This document shows, piece by piece, positions 35,102 through 43,129 of a stretch of 64,000 nt of DNA. The notes under the pieces were generated by a model, which saw only the letters and a list, made by a program, of their open reading frames with translations, made no database searches and was not told the origin of the DNA. The position numbers and the translations under genes are program-made. The DNA lies in contig CAZOKZ010000006.1 of assembly GCA_964580585.1 (NCBI GenBank), positions 45,492 through 109,491 of the forward strand, written 5' to 3'. This DNA comes from CAZOKZ01 sp964580585. GTDB lineage: Bacteria; Sumerlaeota; Sumerlaeia; SLMS01; JAHLLQ01. The first letter of the stretch is position 1; every line of letters starts with the position of its first letter.

Positions 35102-35800
35102 ATGGTCTCTTCAAAGCTCAAACTCCGTTGTTTTACCCTGATTGAATTGCTGATTGTCGTCGCCATTGTGGCGATTCTGGCAGCGATAGCGGTCGTTAAT
35201 TTCCAGGAAGCCCAGGAGCGCGCGCTTCGCGCTTCCGATGCTGCGAACATGAAGACAATCGGCGTGGCGCTTCAGATGTACAAAACCGACTTCAATCGGC
35301 TTCCGCCTGCCGATCGCGAGGCGGGTCCGTTTATGTCGCATTACACGAGCGTTTTCGCCGTCGGCAACGGTCCGGCGGGGGGCGGTTCGTGGGATGGCGT
35401 GCCCTGGTTGTTGATCGAACGCGGGTATATCAACGACTGGAAGGTCTTGTTTTGTCCAAAGTACCTTAAACTGTATCGCAACGTCGGAACGGTAGGGGGG
35501 ACCGAGTATCCTCGGTACCATAATTTCCGTTACGCGTACAACAGTTCGGGCCTTTCTACGGGTGGCGCATTGGGCGGCGCGGGAAATGTGGAAAGCGGCA
35601 CGGTCTGGATTCTCCGCGACCTGTGGGTTCCGCCCGACAAGGGATGGTATGGTGGCGATTACCCTGATTACCCGGCGGATTTCCGTTTTCCCTGGGGGAC
35701 TGGTGATGAAGAAGACAACGTCGAACACGTGATGGGGGCCGACATGTCGGTGCGACTGGTTATAGGTGGCACGGAGGAAATTCCCGAGGTCACGAAGTAA
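35102..35800 (+). CDS. Type IV pilin-like (pseudopilin) protein
   Basis: The 232-aa product starts at the ATG at 35102 (AAGGGAAG upstream). It has the prepilin cleavage/methylation N-terminus LRCFTLIELLIVVAIVAIL, then AAIAVVNFQEAQERA; the residue before F is Cys rather than the usual Gly. The remaining domain (MKTIGVALQMYKTDFNRLPP, VLFCPKYLKLYRN, GADMSVRLVIGGTEE) is like the abundant secreted pseudopilins of Planctomycetota/Verrucomicrobiota-type bacteria. It is the first plus-strand gene after the cobalamin riboswitch. No other pilus gene is adjacent. Confidence 0.88.
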   Translation: MVSSKLKLRCFTLIELLIVVAIVAILAAIAVVNFQEAQERALRASDAANMKTIGVALQMYKTDFNRLPPADREAGPFMSHYTSVFAVGNGPAGGGSWDGVPWLLIERGYINDWKVLFCPKYLKLYRNVGTVGGTEYPRYHNFRYAYNSSGLSTGGALGGAGNVESGTVWILRDLWVPPDKGWYGGDYPDYPADFRFPWGTGDEEDNVEHVMGADMSVRLVIGGTEEIPEVTK

Positions 35801-35918
35801 TCACCGCCTGCTGTGTTAGCGCTTTTACTTTCTCTCTCCTTCCTGCTTGCATCCGCGTGGGGGAGGGCTGAAAGATTCCCGTCGATTTGACCCCGCGTGG
35901 GCGACAAGGGGTATTTCC

Positions 35919-36233
35919 GTGGATGATCCGCAAGCAGCCAATGATCGCTTGGCGACCAAAATGATGCGCATGGATATCAATCGTATCCTTCAGCGTTGGG
36001 ACCCGTTGTGTATCAAGGGCCTGCCTGGCGCGGACCGTGAGTACGAGCAATACATTGGTCCGTTGCTGATCATGGTGAAGAAACAATCCGACATGATGGA
36101 AATCGCACGCCATCTCGATCAATTGATGACCGAAACGTGGCGTTTGCCGCGCAACAAGCAGCAATGCGTTGATGTGGCGCGCAAGATTTACAACGTCGGG
36201 TCGATCTTTCGCGGCGAAACTACCACCGAGTAA
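35919..36233 (+). CDS. Small DUF1871-like protein
   Basis: From GTG 35919 (AAGGGG 6 nt upstream) the product is 104 aa. RMDINRILQRWDPLCIKGLP, then GADREYEQYIGPLLIMVK, resembles DUF1871 proteins (helix, DP, D.Y..E.., then helices). The rest is helical (MMEIARHLDQLMTETWRLPR). Cytosolic; function unknown. The family assignment is tentative. It follows the pseudopilin on the same strand. Confidence 0.65.
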   Translation: MDDPQAANDRLATKMMRMDINRILQRWDPLCIKGLPGADREYEQYIGPLLIMVKKQSDMMEIARHLDQLMTETWRLPRNKQQCVDVARKIYNVGSIFRGETTTE

Positions 36234-36248
36234 GCTTTAAAGATTTTT

Positions 36249-36384
36249 GCCACAGAGGACATAGAGTTCACTGAGAGTCAAAATTCGCTCGTATGCGAAT
36301 TCCCAGACGACCGATTTCATAGATGAACGAAAAACTCTTTGAATCGAACACAAAACCCTCTGTGATCTCTGTGCGCTCTGTTGC
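36249..36384. repeat. Palindromic intergenic element with 27-nt arms (copy 2)
   Basis: Left arm GCCACAGAGGACATAGAG... (36249-36275) and right arm ...CTCTGTGCGCTCTGTTGC (36358-36384) are imperfect inverted repeats with ~9-nt periodicity, matching the elements at 28194 and 57318. It sits between the small protein at 35919 and the GH31 gene. Confidence 0.75.
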
Positions 36385-36433
36385 ATTTTTTTTGTCTCTC
36401 CACCCCTGTATTTCCTAACGAGAAGGATTTCCG

Positions 36434-38872
36434 ATGTACTATCACAAGCAACCGTATGCTTCCAACTTCGAGTTCATTCAAAAATTCACGAGTCTGAAAA
36501 CAACGACCAGTGGTCAGGAAGCGCGTGCCGAAATTTTTGAGTTTCAGCCACGCGCAAAAAAGCCGCTCGCGAAAGCCGCAATCGATCTGCGTCTGACGGC
36601 GTACGAAGGCGATGTGTACGCGTTGAATGTGCGCGGAAAACGTTGGAAGAAAAATTACGCGCAATCGGAACTCGAATATCCCGCCCGGCGGGGTAAAGGG
36701 GACGGAGAGAATACATCGCTGGTTTTGGGCAAAGACGGTAGTCTGACGCTCTCGGACGCCAAAGGCAAAGCATTGCTGCGTTCGATTTCCGGCAAGGGAT
36801 TTGGCGTGTGTGGCAATCGGTCATTGTACGTGTTCGAGTATCAAAAAGGCGATCAGTTCTTTGGCGGGGGAGAGAAAATCCTCGGCATGGAAATGACCGG
36901 TAAGAGCACCAAATTTTGGAATACGGACGTGTGGGCCGATTTCCCGTTTTCGATTTGCGTGGATGGCGTTCCCGACCCGCTGTATGTGGCGATTCCATAC
37001 CTGATCATCAAACGCGGTAATACCTTCATCGGGCTGTTGATGGACAACCCGTACGCGACGTTCGTTTCATTGGCGACCCATGTGAATATCGCCGGGCAAA
37101 TGGACGCCAAGGAACAAAACCAACCGGTTGTCGTGTTCGGCGCCGAGCATGGCCAACCGAATTTGACGGTGCTCGTAGGACCGTCGCTTGCCGAGTTGAC
37201 GCGCAAGTTGCAAAAGCTCGTCGGGACGACGCCGATGCCGCCTGCGTGGGCGCTCGGATACCAGCAATGTCGCTGGGGGTATGCGTCGGCGAAGGACTTG
37301 GAATCGCTCGACGCCAATTTCCGCAAACATGAGTTTCCCTGCGACGGGTTGTGGCTTGATATCGGATACATGGATGGCTATCGTGTGTTCACATTCGACG
37401 AAAAGCTCTATCCCAAGTCCGTCGAAACGGCGATTCGCGGCATTCAGGAAGGCGGTCGGCACGTGGTGCCGATCATCGATCCCGGCGTGAAGGCCGAACG
37501 CGGGTATTCGATTTTCGACAGTGGGATGAAAGCCGACGTGTTTTGCAAAAATCCCCAGGGACAAACGTTCATCGGGCTTGTTTGGCCAGGAGAGACGGCG
37601 TTTCCGGATTTCTCCATTGAAGAAGGCCGCCAGTGGTGGGCGAATCATGTGACGGACTTTGCCAGCATTGGTTTGCAAGGCGCTTGGCTCGACATGAACG
37701 ATCCTTCGACGGGCCGCGTGGACAACGTGGACATGCTCTTCGATCACGGGCGTGAAAGCCACTATACTTACCACAATCAGTATGCGCTGGGAATGGCAAA
37801 AGCGACGCGCGATGGTTTCGAGGCTGCGAATCCGAACATCCGTCCCTTTTTGCTTTCGCGCAGCGGTTTCACGGGTATTTCAAAGTACTCTGCGCTGTGG
37901 ACGGGTGACAATTTTTCCAACTATCATTATCTGAAACATAGCATCGCGTGTTCGTTGAATCTTGCGCTTTCGGGCGTGCCGTTCAATGGACCGGACATTG
38001 GCGGTTTTGGCGGCGATTCGTGGCCGGAATTGATCGAGGACTGGACCAAAACGTGTTTTCTCTTCCCCTTCTGCCGAAATCATGCAGCGCACTTTTCCAT
38101 CGCCCAGGAACCGTGGGCGTTCAAACCAAGCACGTTGAAATTGATGCGCCATTACGTGCGACTGCGCTACCGGTTGCGTCCGTATTTGTACAATCTCTTC
38201 GTCCAGCAAGAAGAAATCGGCGAGGCGATTCTCCGCCCGTTGATGTATGACTTCACCGATACGCGCGCGTTGCCATTGGCGACGATTGACGACCAGTTCC
38301 TGGTTGGTCCCGCGATCATGCAGGCACCGATTGTCGAAGAAAAACAAACCCGGCGCGCCGTTGTGTTGCCGAAAGCCAACTGGTATTCCGCCATGGACGG
38401 CAAATGGATCGCGGGCGGGCGGAAAATCACCGTCCAACCCAACCCCTTGCAAACACCGCTTTATTTCCGAGAAGGCAGCATTGTTCCCATGGCGGTCAAC
38501 GCCACCAAGGGCGACAATACGTTCGAGCCAACGCGCGTCGAGTTCCACCTGTTCCTTCGCAAGTCCTCGAAAGGCGCGTTTGAAACCGAGTACGTGTTCG
38601 ACGATGGCGAAACGCTCGATTACCGCGAAGGCGAACGGTCGCGCCTGAAAATCCGGGCGCGTGTTCGGGGCGGCAAGCTGGTCGTCGAGACCGAGTATCT
38701 CGAACACGGATTCGGCGCGTGCGATTTCACGCTCGTCGTGTACGACAACTTTAAGGAAATCGAACTACGCCGCGCAGAAGGCGTTGAGCAACTGGAACTC
38801 AAGCCCGGAAAATGGAACGCCGTCGGCACGCCGCTCGCCGTTTGGAAGTCGAGGTGGGTGAAGAACCGGTGA
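36434..38872 (+). CDS. Glycoside hydrolase family 31 (alpha-glucosidase-like)
   Basis: The 812-aa protein has the GH31 order: N-terminal beta-sandwich (FGVCGNRSLYVFEYQKGDQF, then FGGGEK), catalytic barrel (PPAWALGYQQCRWGYASAKD; GLWLDIGYMDGYRVF), nucleophile Asp420 in QGAWLDMNDPS, acid/base Asp492 in ALWTGDNFSNYHYL, and GPDIGGFGGD. C-terminal beta domains follow. GH31 enzymes cleave alpha-glucosidic or alpha-xylosidic bonds. No signal peptide is seen, so it is probably cytosolic and acts on imported or storage oligosaccharides. Confidence 0.92.
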   Translation: MYYHKQPYASNFEFIQKFTSLKTTTSGQEARAEIFEFQPRAKKPLAKAAIDLRLTAYEGDVYALNVRGKRWKKNYAQSELEYPARRGKGDGENTSLVLGKDGSLTLSDAKGKALLRSISGKGFGVCGNRSLYVFEYQKGDQFFGGGEKILGMEMTGKSTKFWNTDVWADFPFSICVDGVPDPLYVAIPYLIIKRGNTFIGLLMDNPYATFVSLATHVNIAGQMDAKEQNQPVVVFGAEHGQPNLTVLVGPSLAELTRKLQKLVGTTPMPPAWALGYQQCRWGYASAKDLESLDANFRKHEFPCDGLWLDIGYMDGYRVFTFDEKLYPKSVETAIRGIQEGGRHVVPIIDPGVKAERGYSIFDSGMKADVFCKNPQGQTFIGLVWPGETAFPDFSIEEGRQWWANHVTDFASIGLQGAWLDMNDPSTGRVDNVDMLFDHGRESHYTYHNQYALGMAKATRDGFEAANPNIRPFLLSRSGFTGISKYSALWTGDNFSNYHYLKHSIACSLNLALSGVPFNGPDIGGFGGDSWPELIEDWTKTCFLFPFCRNHAAHFSIAQEPWAFKPSTLKLMRHYVRLRYRLRPYLYNLFVQQEEIGEAILRPLMYDFTDTRALPLATIDDQFLVGPAIMQAPIVEEKQTRRAVVLPKANWYSAMDGKWIAGGRKITVQPNPLQTPLYFREGSIVPMAVNATKGDNTFEPTRVEFHLFLRKSSKGAFETEYVFDDGETLDYREGERSRLKIRARVRGGKLVVETEYLEHGFGACDFTLVVYDNFKEIELRRAEGVEQLELKPGKWNAVGTPLAVWKSRWVKNR

Positions 38873-38902
38873 ATAACGCCAAGTGCTCAAAATGGAAGAT
38901 TA

Positions 38903-39535
38903 TCACTGCGAGGGAATCAAAACTCTTTCCTGACATTCAGGACAGAGGCGAATGACTCCGGCGAACATTCTCGGAACAGTAAATTCGTGACCATTTGGGC
39001 ACTTGGCTACCATGAGGTTTGAGGAAATAGACGCTTCCGAAGAAGAGATTTTTTGAACTCCAACAGGGTCGGAAAGTGCGTGGCAAGTGTGTGAACAGTA
39101 ACCTGCCTCGTACCATGGATTCTCTGCCTTTGGAATAAAAACCATATTGCATCGTTTGCATCTTTGACCACCCCTTCGCTCTATATCTCGACGAATGGAT
39201 TTTGCGTTTCGATCCATCATGAATCGATAGAGGGCTTCCTTCCAGTTTTCGTTTGGAGGACAAATCTGTTTCATGATGTGGGCGGGGACATGCTCCTCTC
39301 TAAACTTTGAAAGAGCTTTATCCTTCACGGTGAATCCGACACCGCTTACAGCCAACATGCTCAAACCGAGTAGCGATCCCAAGACGTTTACCGTTTCTGT
39401 TCCTTGGACATTGACTGGAATAACCATGTTGATAGTCCAAAGTGTGCCCGAACATCCTGGACAGTTACCTTCGTTATTCTGAATCTTCTTATAGGAATAA
39501 TTGTTCCCACAAGCTTCGCAAATGATCTCGAACAT
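38903..39535 (-). CDS. Protein with two or three zinc ribbons
   Basis: The 210-aa product from ATG 39535 (strong GGAGGGA upstream) begins with a zinc ribbon (CEACGNNYSYKK...CPGC). A hydrophobic stretch follows at ~50-68 (NVLGSLLGLSMLAVSGVGF). A second Cys cluster is RCKRCNMVFIPKA...YCSHTC, and a third is KCPNGHEFTV...LCPECQ. The pattern suggests binding of zinc by four-Cys knuckles; enzymatic activity is not evident. A 36-residue upstream extension of the frame has no ribosome site. The gene ends tail-to-tail with the GH31 gene. Confidence 0.7.
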   Translation of the reverse strand: MFEIICEACGNNYSYKKIQNNEGNCPGCSGTLWTINMVIPVNVQGTETVNVLGSLLGLSMLAVSGVGFTVKDKALSKFREEHVPAHIMKQICPPNENWKEALYRFMMDRNAKSIRRDIERRGGQRCKRCNMVFIPKAENPWYEAGYCSHTCHALSDPVGVQKISSSEASISSNLMVAKCPNGHEFTVPRMFAGVIRLCPECQERVLIPSQ

Positions 39536-39639
39536 AGTACTCCCTCCAAAATTTCGCCTCACGGGCAATTGTTCTGCGATCCGATGCAGCCGAATCCTTG
39601 ATTCAGATCGATACACCATGATGCCCCTTGGTAATTTAT

Positions 39640-39973
39640 GCATTTACCGTTCGGCAACGTGTTGGTCCATTATACCTCTAGGTTCTTTTCCATGCCCATC
39701 TTGTTTTGATTACTAAACGATATCATGAACAATGTATTTCAGGGGAAGAATAGCAATGCTTTTGGCTTATTCCGGGGGGGGGAATTCAGAAAAGACCTCT
39801 TTTTCCGATTTTGCTTTGAACCGGCAGCGCTATATATGCTTGATTTTGCCCTGTTTCGATGCGAGGAGTTCTTTTCGCGGATTTTCAGGGCTTTCGTGAC
39901 TTTTCGGAGGACTCCGTCCATCCCTTGACATTACTTTATCATGGATGTCCCCCTTAATCAAAGGAGATAGATC
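39640..39973. other. AT-rich intergenic stretch
   Basis: Lower GC than the flanks, with no convincing gene. Small frames on either strand lack ribosome sites. An AAAGGAG site at the right end belongs to the gene at 39974. It may be part of a recently acquired segment that continues to ~40500. Confidence 0.5.
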
Positions 39974-40465
39974 ATGACCAAAATTGATGAATGCATTCTT
40001 CAAGATTTGAGGCAGGTTCGTTGGTTTGAAAAATGTACACAGGTTTCACCCATTTTTGAATTTGAGGTTTCTCAAGTGCCAAATTGGCAAAAAGCTAAAA
40101 AAATCTATGAATCCTCTCTCTGGGATGATCTTACGCAGGATGCCCAAGGACGATTAAGTGAGTTTCTTTTTAAAAAGCACAATAATATTTACAACAGTAG
40201 TTGGAATAAATTGGCTAAGCAAGCTTCTGGATTTTTTGACATGGAAATTCTACCTCTGGTAGAAGGATTTGCACAAAATCATGAATTAGGAAATCTATTC
40301 ATACAATGTGTATCGTGGGATATCCAACACATAATAATTGAAAAATCATTTGTAAAACAAAAGCCTCCTATTTTTTTTGGACTATTATTTACTGTATACA
40401 AAGCAGGTCACTTCCCTTGTGGTTGGAACGGGAAGTGGCCGAAGGGGAAAATGCTCATAGTATAA
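39974..40465 (+). CDS. AT-rich hypothetical protein, possibly acquired and truncated
   Basis: The 163-aa product starts at ATG 39974 with AAAGGAG upstream. It is soluble and helical-looking, with many Trp and Asn (LRQVRWFEKCTQVSPIFEFE; KAKKIYESSLWDDLTQDAQG; NIYNSSWNKLAKQASGFF). Its base composition is clearly more AT-rich than neighbours. The last ~20 residues are encoded by a strong hairpin (GGTCACTTCCC / GGGAAGTGGCC, about 40406-40440), suggesting that a repeat element replaced the original 3' end. No family recognised; an immunity-protein-like role is possible but unproved. Confidence 0.6.
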   Translation: MTKIDECILQDLRQVRWFEKCTQVSPIFEFEVSQVPNWQKAKKIYESSLWDDLTQDAQGRLSEFLFKKHNNIYNSSWNKLAKQASGFFDMEILPLVEGFAQNHELGNLFIQCVSWDIQHIIIEKSFVKQKPPIFFGLLFTVYKAGHFPCGWNGKWPKGKMLIV

Positions 40466-40885
40466 AGAAGTCACTTGGAAAAATGGAGGCAGGCACTGAT
40501 TTCTGTCCCCATCAGCCACCTTCGTCACGCATCCGGTCCAGCTCGTCCATTTGAAGTACCGCCTTGCGCCGCGAGCGAAACGAATTGCTCCGCCGCGCGT
40601 GATCCGTGTAGCCAGTAACTCGGGTTCGTCGGGAGATCGTTCTTCCGGCGACGACGCTTCCGACATCTGCATTTTCCGCACCTTTTTCCTGGATTTTCGT
40701 GATTTTTCCGTTGCCTTGGGGCAGGGAATCCAGTTGACTTTCGCGCCTGTGGTATTCCGCAACAGCGGAAGCCGTGTGTCTGAAATCGAAGATCGTCTCG
40801 TAAGCCAAGCTTTTTCAAGCATCTTGCGTAAAACGAATCTTCCTGAAAAATAGCTCATTCTTCTTTCTCGTCAGGAGAGTTCATC
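40466..40885. other. Intergenic region upstream of rplS; no convincing gene
   Basis: Overlapping frames on both strands exist, the best on the minus strand ending MDELDRMRDEGG, but with no agreed frame, ribosome site or family. A GGCACTGATTTCTGTCCCC string at 40492-40510 resembles the repeats found near REP-associated transposases. The rplS leader fills the right end. Confidence 0.5.
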
Positions 40886-41350
40886 ATGCACCCGTTGGTC
40901 AGGGAAGCCGAAGCAACCCAATTGCGCACCGATCGTCCTTATTTCCGCCCCGGCGACACGGTCAGCGTGGCCGTTCGCATCGTGGAAGGGAACAAGGAAC
41001 GTATCCAGAAATTCGAAGGCGTGGTGATCGGACGCAAAGGTTCTGGCCTGCGCGAAACGTTCACGGTTCGCCGCGTGTCCTTCAACGTCGGCATCGAGCG
41101 CATTTTCCCGCTTCACAGCCCGCGTATCGAAGACATCAAGATCATCCGTCGCGGTCGCGCCCGCCGGGCCAAGCTGTACTACCTGCGCAATCTGCGCGGT
41201 AAGAAAGCGCGTCTGTCCGAACGCCGCATCAGCACCGACAAGTTGCAGGCGGAAGCCGATAGCGCAAACAAGTCGTTGCTCAACCAGGCGGCGTTGGCCG
41301 AAGTGGCCGAGGCTCCGGTTGTCGAAACGGTGGAAGCAACGCAGGAATAA
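40886..41350 (+). CDS. rplS: 50S ribosomal protein L19
   Basis: The 154-aa bL19 shows TDRPYFRPGDTVSVAVRIVE, then GNKERIQKFEGVVIGRKGSG, then ETFTVRRVSFNVGIERIFPL and SPRIEDIKIIRRGRARRAKL, then YYLRNLRGKKARL, all conserved. A C-terminal Ala/Glu-rich tail of ~35 residues is extra. GTCAGGAG lies ~7 nt before the ATG. It sits at the 30S-50S interface. It stands alone here, without rpsP, rimM or trmD, and is followed by a strong terminator. Confidence 0.97.
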   Translation: MHPLVREAEATQLRTDRPYFRPGDTVSVAVRIVEGNKERIQKFEGVVIGRKGSGLRETFTVRRVSFNVGIERIFPLHSPRIEDIKIIRRGRARRAKLYYLRNLRGKKARLSERRISTDKLQAEADSANKSLLNQAALAEVAEAPVVETVEATQE

Positions 41351-41387
41351 GCCACTCGGCTTTTCCGACGACAAACAGCATTGCACG

Positions 41388-41430
41388 GAACTGTGGTTCG
41401 GGATGTCTCGAACCACAGTTCCTTTTTTCA
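41388..41430 (+). terminator. Rho-independent terminator of rplS
   Basis: Perfect stem GGAACTGTGGTTCG / CGAACCACAGTTCC with an 8-nt loop, followed by TTTTTT. It lies just before the convergent channel gene. Confidence 0.95.
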
Positions 41431-41437
41431 TTTAACG

Positions 41438-42940
41438 TTATTCATGCCAAACCGGTTCTTCTTTTGCCAGCACGATGAGCTTGTCGGCTGGTTCCAGTTT
41501 GTACTCGGCTGGTGGATTGGTTACGGTACGCGCGTAAGGTGAATTTTCACCCGGTGTGCGTCGTGCGTGCGAGCCGCCGTTCTGCGTGCCGCGTTCGATG
41601 GCAATCAACATTGCATCGTACTTGATTTTGATCATGCACTGCACGTCCAGGAATAAATTCCCGATCCATTCTTTGCGGATTGGCAACTTGTAAATCTGAT
41701 TCCCAAACTTATTGCTGAACAATTCATCGGCGATTTCCGTCACCCCGCGCACGCGTGAACTGGCGGCCAGCAACGTGCCGCTGTATTCGTCGCCGATGAC
41801 GATTTCCTCGATGCCTGCGAGCACCAGGTGCTCTTCGTTTTCGCGCGAGAGCAACTCGGCGCAGGCAAAAATCCCGGGCGAGAGTTTTTCGATCATCAGC
41901 GCGGCCAGAATGGTGCGCGCGTCGCGGTCCTGGTCCGAGCGGGTGGAAATCGAACGGTCGGCTAGCAAAATGGCGCGTGAAGCCCGTTCGATGCCCGCTT
42001 TGCGCAGCACGTCCATGCGCGTGTAGTCGTCTTCGATAAAGTACACGAGCGGATCGCCGTCGATTTCGTCGAACGCATCGGGACGGATTTCAGCAATGAC
42101 GATCACGGCACGGTCGCGCGTAGAGGTAAAGGTGTGGAGTTCTTCGACAACGACGCGGGCTGAACGATTCCAGCCGCAAATGATCACATGGTCTCGCAAA
42201 TCGTCCAGATTCATGCGGTTGCTCCTAAGACCGTGGCGGATGCGTTCCGCCATCACGGCGGAAACGGTACCGGTAAACAAGGCAAAAACCGTCAGACCGG
42301 CTAACATGATGATGAGGGTGAAAAATTTACCGGCTTCCGATTGCGGCATGCCGCCAACCGGTTCGGCGGCGATGATCGACAGTGTGGCCCACCAGATAGT
42401 GGCGCCAAAGGTTTGAAATTCCGGGGTGTCTTTTTCGATTTCAAAGATCGCCAACGCTACACCCAGCACGGTGACGGCCACCATGGTGACAATGCTCAGG
42501 TGCTCGCCGAAACTTTGTCGGATGATGCTGGCTAATCGTTTGTTGGCGCGGAACAAAATTGCCCCGAGACGAAACAATCGCACGAGCCGGATCACGCGCA
42601 ACACACGCCATGATCGGAACACGGGGATGACGGAAATAATGTCGAGCCAGTAGTAGGAGAAGTAGGCTGCTTTGGAGCGTGCCACGTAAAATCGGATTGT
42701 TAGCTCGACGATGAAAATCGCGGTGATGATATCGCCCAGGATTTGGGCTGTTTTCAAATGCCAGACAATCTCCACCACCAGCAGCACAACCGACAGGATG
42801 ATGAGAAACGCAACTGTCAGGTCCATCGTCGGGTGATTGATGAAACGCCGCAATCGTTCGCGTCGCAGCGATTCAACGCCAAACGGCGGAGTGGTATTTT
42901 CTGGCACAGTGTTGGGCACAAGCCGGACCTTTGGTGACAA
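41438..42940 (-). CDS. Voltage-gated-type ion channel with RCK (TrkA-N) domains and non-canonical pore
   Basis: The 500-aa protein has a six-helix channel unit (~40-240) with an Arg-rich S4-like segment (FRSWRVLRVIRLVRLFRLG, ~108-125) and a pore helix IWWATLSII. Where K+ channels have TVGYGD it reads AAEPVGGMPQ (~191-200). A C-terminal RCK domain begins VIICGWNRSARVVVEELHTF, with a second regulatory part near 390-500. It is a probable ion channel, but ion selectivity cannot be assumed. The start is a TTG at 42940. Confidence 0.8.
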   Translation of the reverse strand: MSPKVRLVPNTVPENTTPPFGVESLRRERLRRFINHPTMDLTVAFLIILSVVLLVVEIVWHLKTAQILGDIITAIFIVELTIRFYVARSKAAYFSYYWLDIISVIPVFRSWRVLRVIRLVRLFRLGAILFRANKRLASIIRQSFGEHLSIVTMVAVTVLGVALAIFEIEKDTPEFQTFGATIWWATLSIIAAEPVGGMPQSEAGKFFTLIIMLAGLTVFALFTGTVSAVMAERIRHGLRSNRMNLDDLRDHVIICGWNRSARVVVEELHTFTSTRDRAVIVIAEIRPDAFDEIDGDPLVYFIEDDYTRMDVLRKAGIERASRAILLADRSISTRSDQDRDARTILAALMIEKLSPGIFACAELLSRENEEHLVLAGIEEIVIGDEYSGTLLAASSRVRGVTEIADELFSNKFGNQIYKLPIRKEWIGNLFLDVQCMIKIKYDAMLIAIERGTQNGGSHARRTPGENSPYARTVTNPPAEYKLEPADKLIVLAKEEPVWHE

Positions 42941-43129
42941 ATTACGGACACATTCCTTCTTGGTGAAAACGTTCGCCGTGGCAATCTAAATGGTTCTGGG
43001 GGCAAAACCCCAATAGGAGGAAGATACAAGAATGTCCTGAGCTTTTCCGGCTCCGGCACGAATTCGGCTTTTCACTGTGCCGCCAGTCCGGGTAAATTTC
43101 CCCACCTATTTTGTGAATGCGAGTTTTTT

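Noticed and set aside
40512..40858. Minus-strand frames before rplS (one ending MDELDRMRDEGG)
   Set aside because: Several overlapping frames of similar quality, no ribosome site, TTG start only and no family match.
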